Assembly (NCBI RefSeq): GCF_038007305.1
Contig: NZ_JBBOWV010000001.1
Location: 1,505,001 to 1,569,000, forward strand
DNA: 64,000 bases
Direction: 5' to 3'
From: Solibacillus sp. FSL W7-1436
Lineage (GTDB): Bacteria; Bacillota; Bacilli; Bacillales_A; Planococcaceae
The notes beneath the pieces were generated by a model. It was not told the DNA's origin. It ran no database searches and saw nothing but the letters and a program-made list of their open reading frames with translations. A program made the position numbers and the translations under genes. Below, piece by piece: positions 63,840-64,000 of the stretch (positions are counted from its first letter, which is position 1; each line of letters opens with the position of its first letter).

Positions 63840-64000
63840 TAGTTTTCTCCAATATTATATTATTATTCGAGAGTGTTATAGGCTTGCTTATTATAACATA
63901 ATATACATTTTTTAACTATATGAGATAAGTTAAATATATTTTCCCTATGAAAGTAGAGATTAATCGAATGGTAGCTGAATAAATTGATCAATGATAAAAG

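Overview
The window looks like a chromosomal segment of a spore-forming, low-GC Gram-positive bacterium of the Planococcaceae/Caryophanaceae (Solibacillus/Lysinibacillus-like). The reasons are the Bacillus-type 23S and 5S rRNA, a Tlp-type spore protein, SLH-domain surface proteins, a LutABC/LutR lactate system, a seven-gene Mrp antiporter operon, staphyloxanthin-type carotenoid genes, and frequent TTG/GTG starts behind strong AGGAGG ribosome-binding sites. Genus is inference; no search was possible.

Layout. 1-1807: 3' part of a 23S rRNA gene, a complete 5S gene and the rRNA terminator. 1865-5709: a LytTR regulator divergent from isocitrate lyase (aceA), then a glyoxylate-type aminotransferase, so a small glyoxylate-handling region. 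5795-12256: a glycosyltransferase, a YkvA protein, an overlapping pair of sugar-type kinase and argininosuccinate-lyase-like enzyme, an EamA transporter with a GNAT, and a PfkB kinase. 12291-12608: a 21-bp-period intergenic repeat array. 12740-15773: an XRE regulator with a YxlE-YxlF-YxlG-like ABC module. 15831-17942: a DUF421 membrane protein and an Fsr-like MFS transporter. 17941-21595: lutR and lutABC with a palindromic operator. 21666-28537: a UspA-like protein divergent from mrpABCDEFG. 28537-28877: a DnaA-box cluster. 28967-31046: a YtrA-like GntR regulator, a metallophosphoesterase, a second, inverted 21-bp array, and a rhodanese. 31054-31195: an apparent IS200/IS605-derived mini-element carrying a structured RNA-like segment but no tnpB. 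31193-37856: an AlaX-type editing protein, a small DUF protein, an XRE membrane regulator, a gamma-glutamyltransferase, a Gfo/Idh/MocA oxidoreductase and a CoA-disulfide reductase-like enzyme. 38404-43790: tlp, a P-type Ca-ATPase-like pump, a tandem P-loop protein and an SDR. 43849-48307: an IS21-family element (both genes frameshifted) abutting an IS1182-family transposase, plus a GC-rich intergenic repeat. 48363-53762: a YbgA-like protein, an acetamidase/formamidase with a zinc-ribbon insertion, two unrecognised proteins and an alpha-methylacyl-CoA racemase-like CoA transferase. 54350-58750: a 1466-residue SLH surface protein. 59214-63264: crtP-crtQ-crtO and a FabG-like reductase. 63285-63839: a GNAT.

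How the genes work together. Lactate oxidation (LutABC), the glyoxylate shunt (AceA) and Na+/H+ homeostasis (Mrp) fit an aerobic, organic-acid-using, alkali-tolerant soil bacterium. CrtP, CrtQ and CrtO would oxidise, glucosylate and acylate a C30 carotenoid; the early genes crtM and crtN are not in the window.

Most notable structures: (1) two long arrays of a 9-bp core repeated at a near-constant 21 bp, inverted relative to one another, with a stray 20-nt fragment between; (2) a cluster of five perfect DnaA boxes, one TTATGCACA box and two near-matches, all in one orientation and away from dnaA; (3) the solo IS605-type RNA-like element at the stop codon of the AlaX gene; (4) an IS21 element whose ends each carry four exact 22-bp-spaced repeats.
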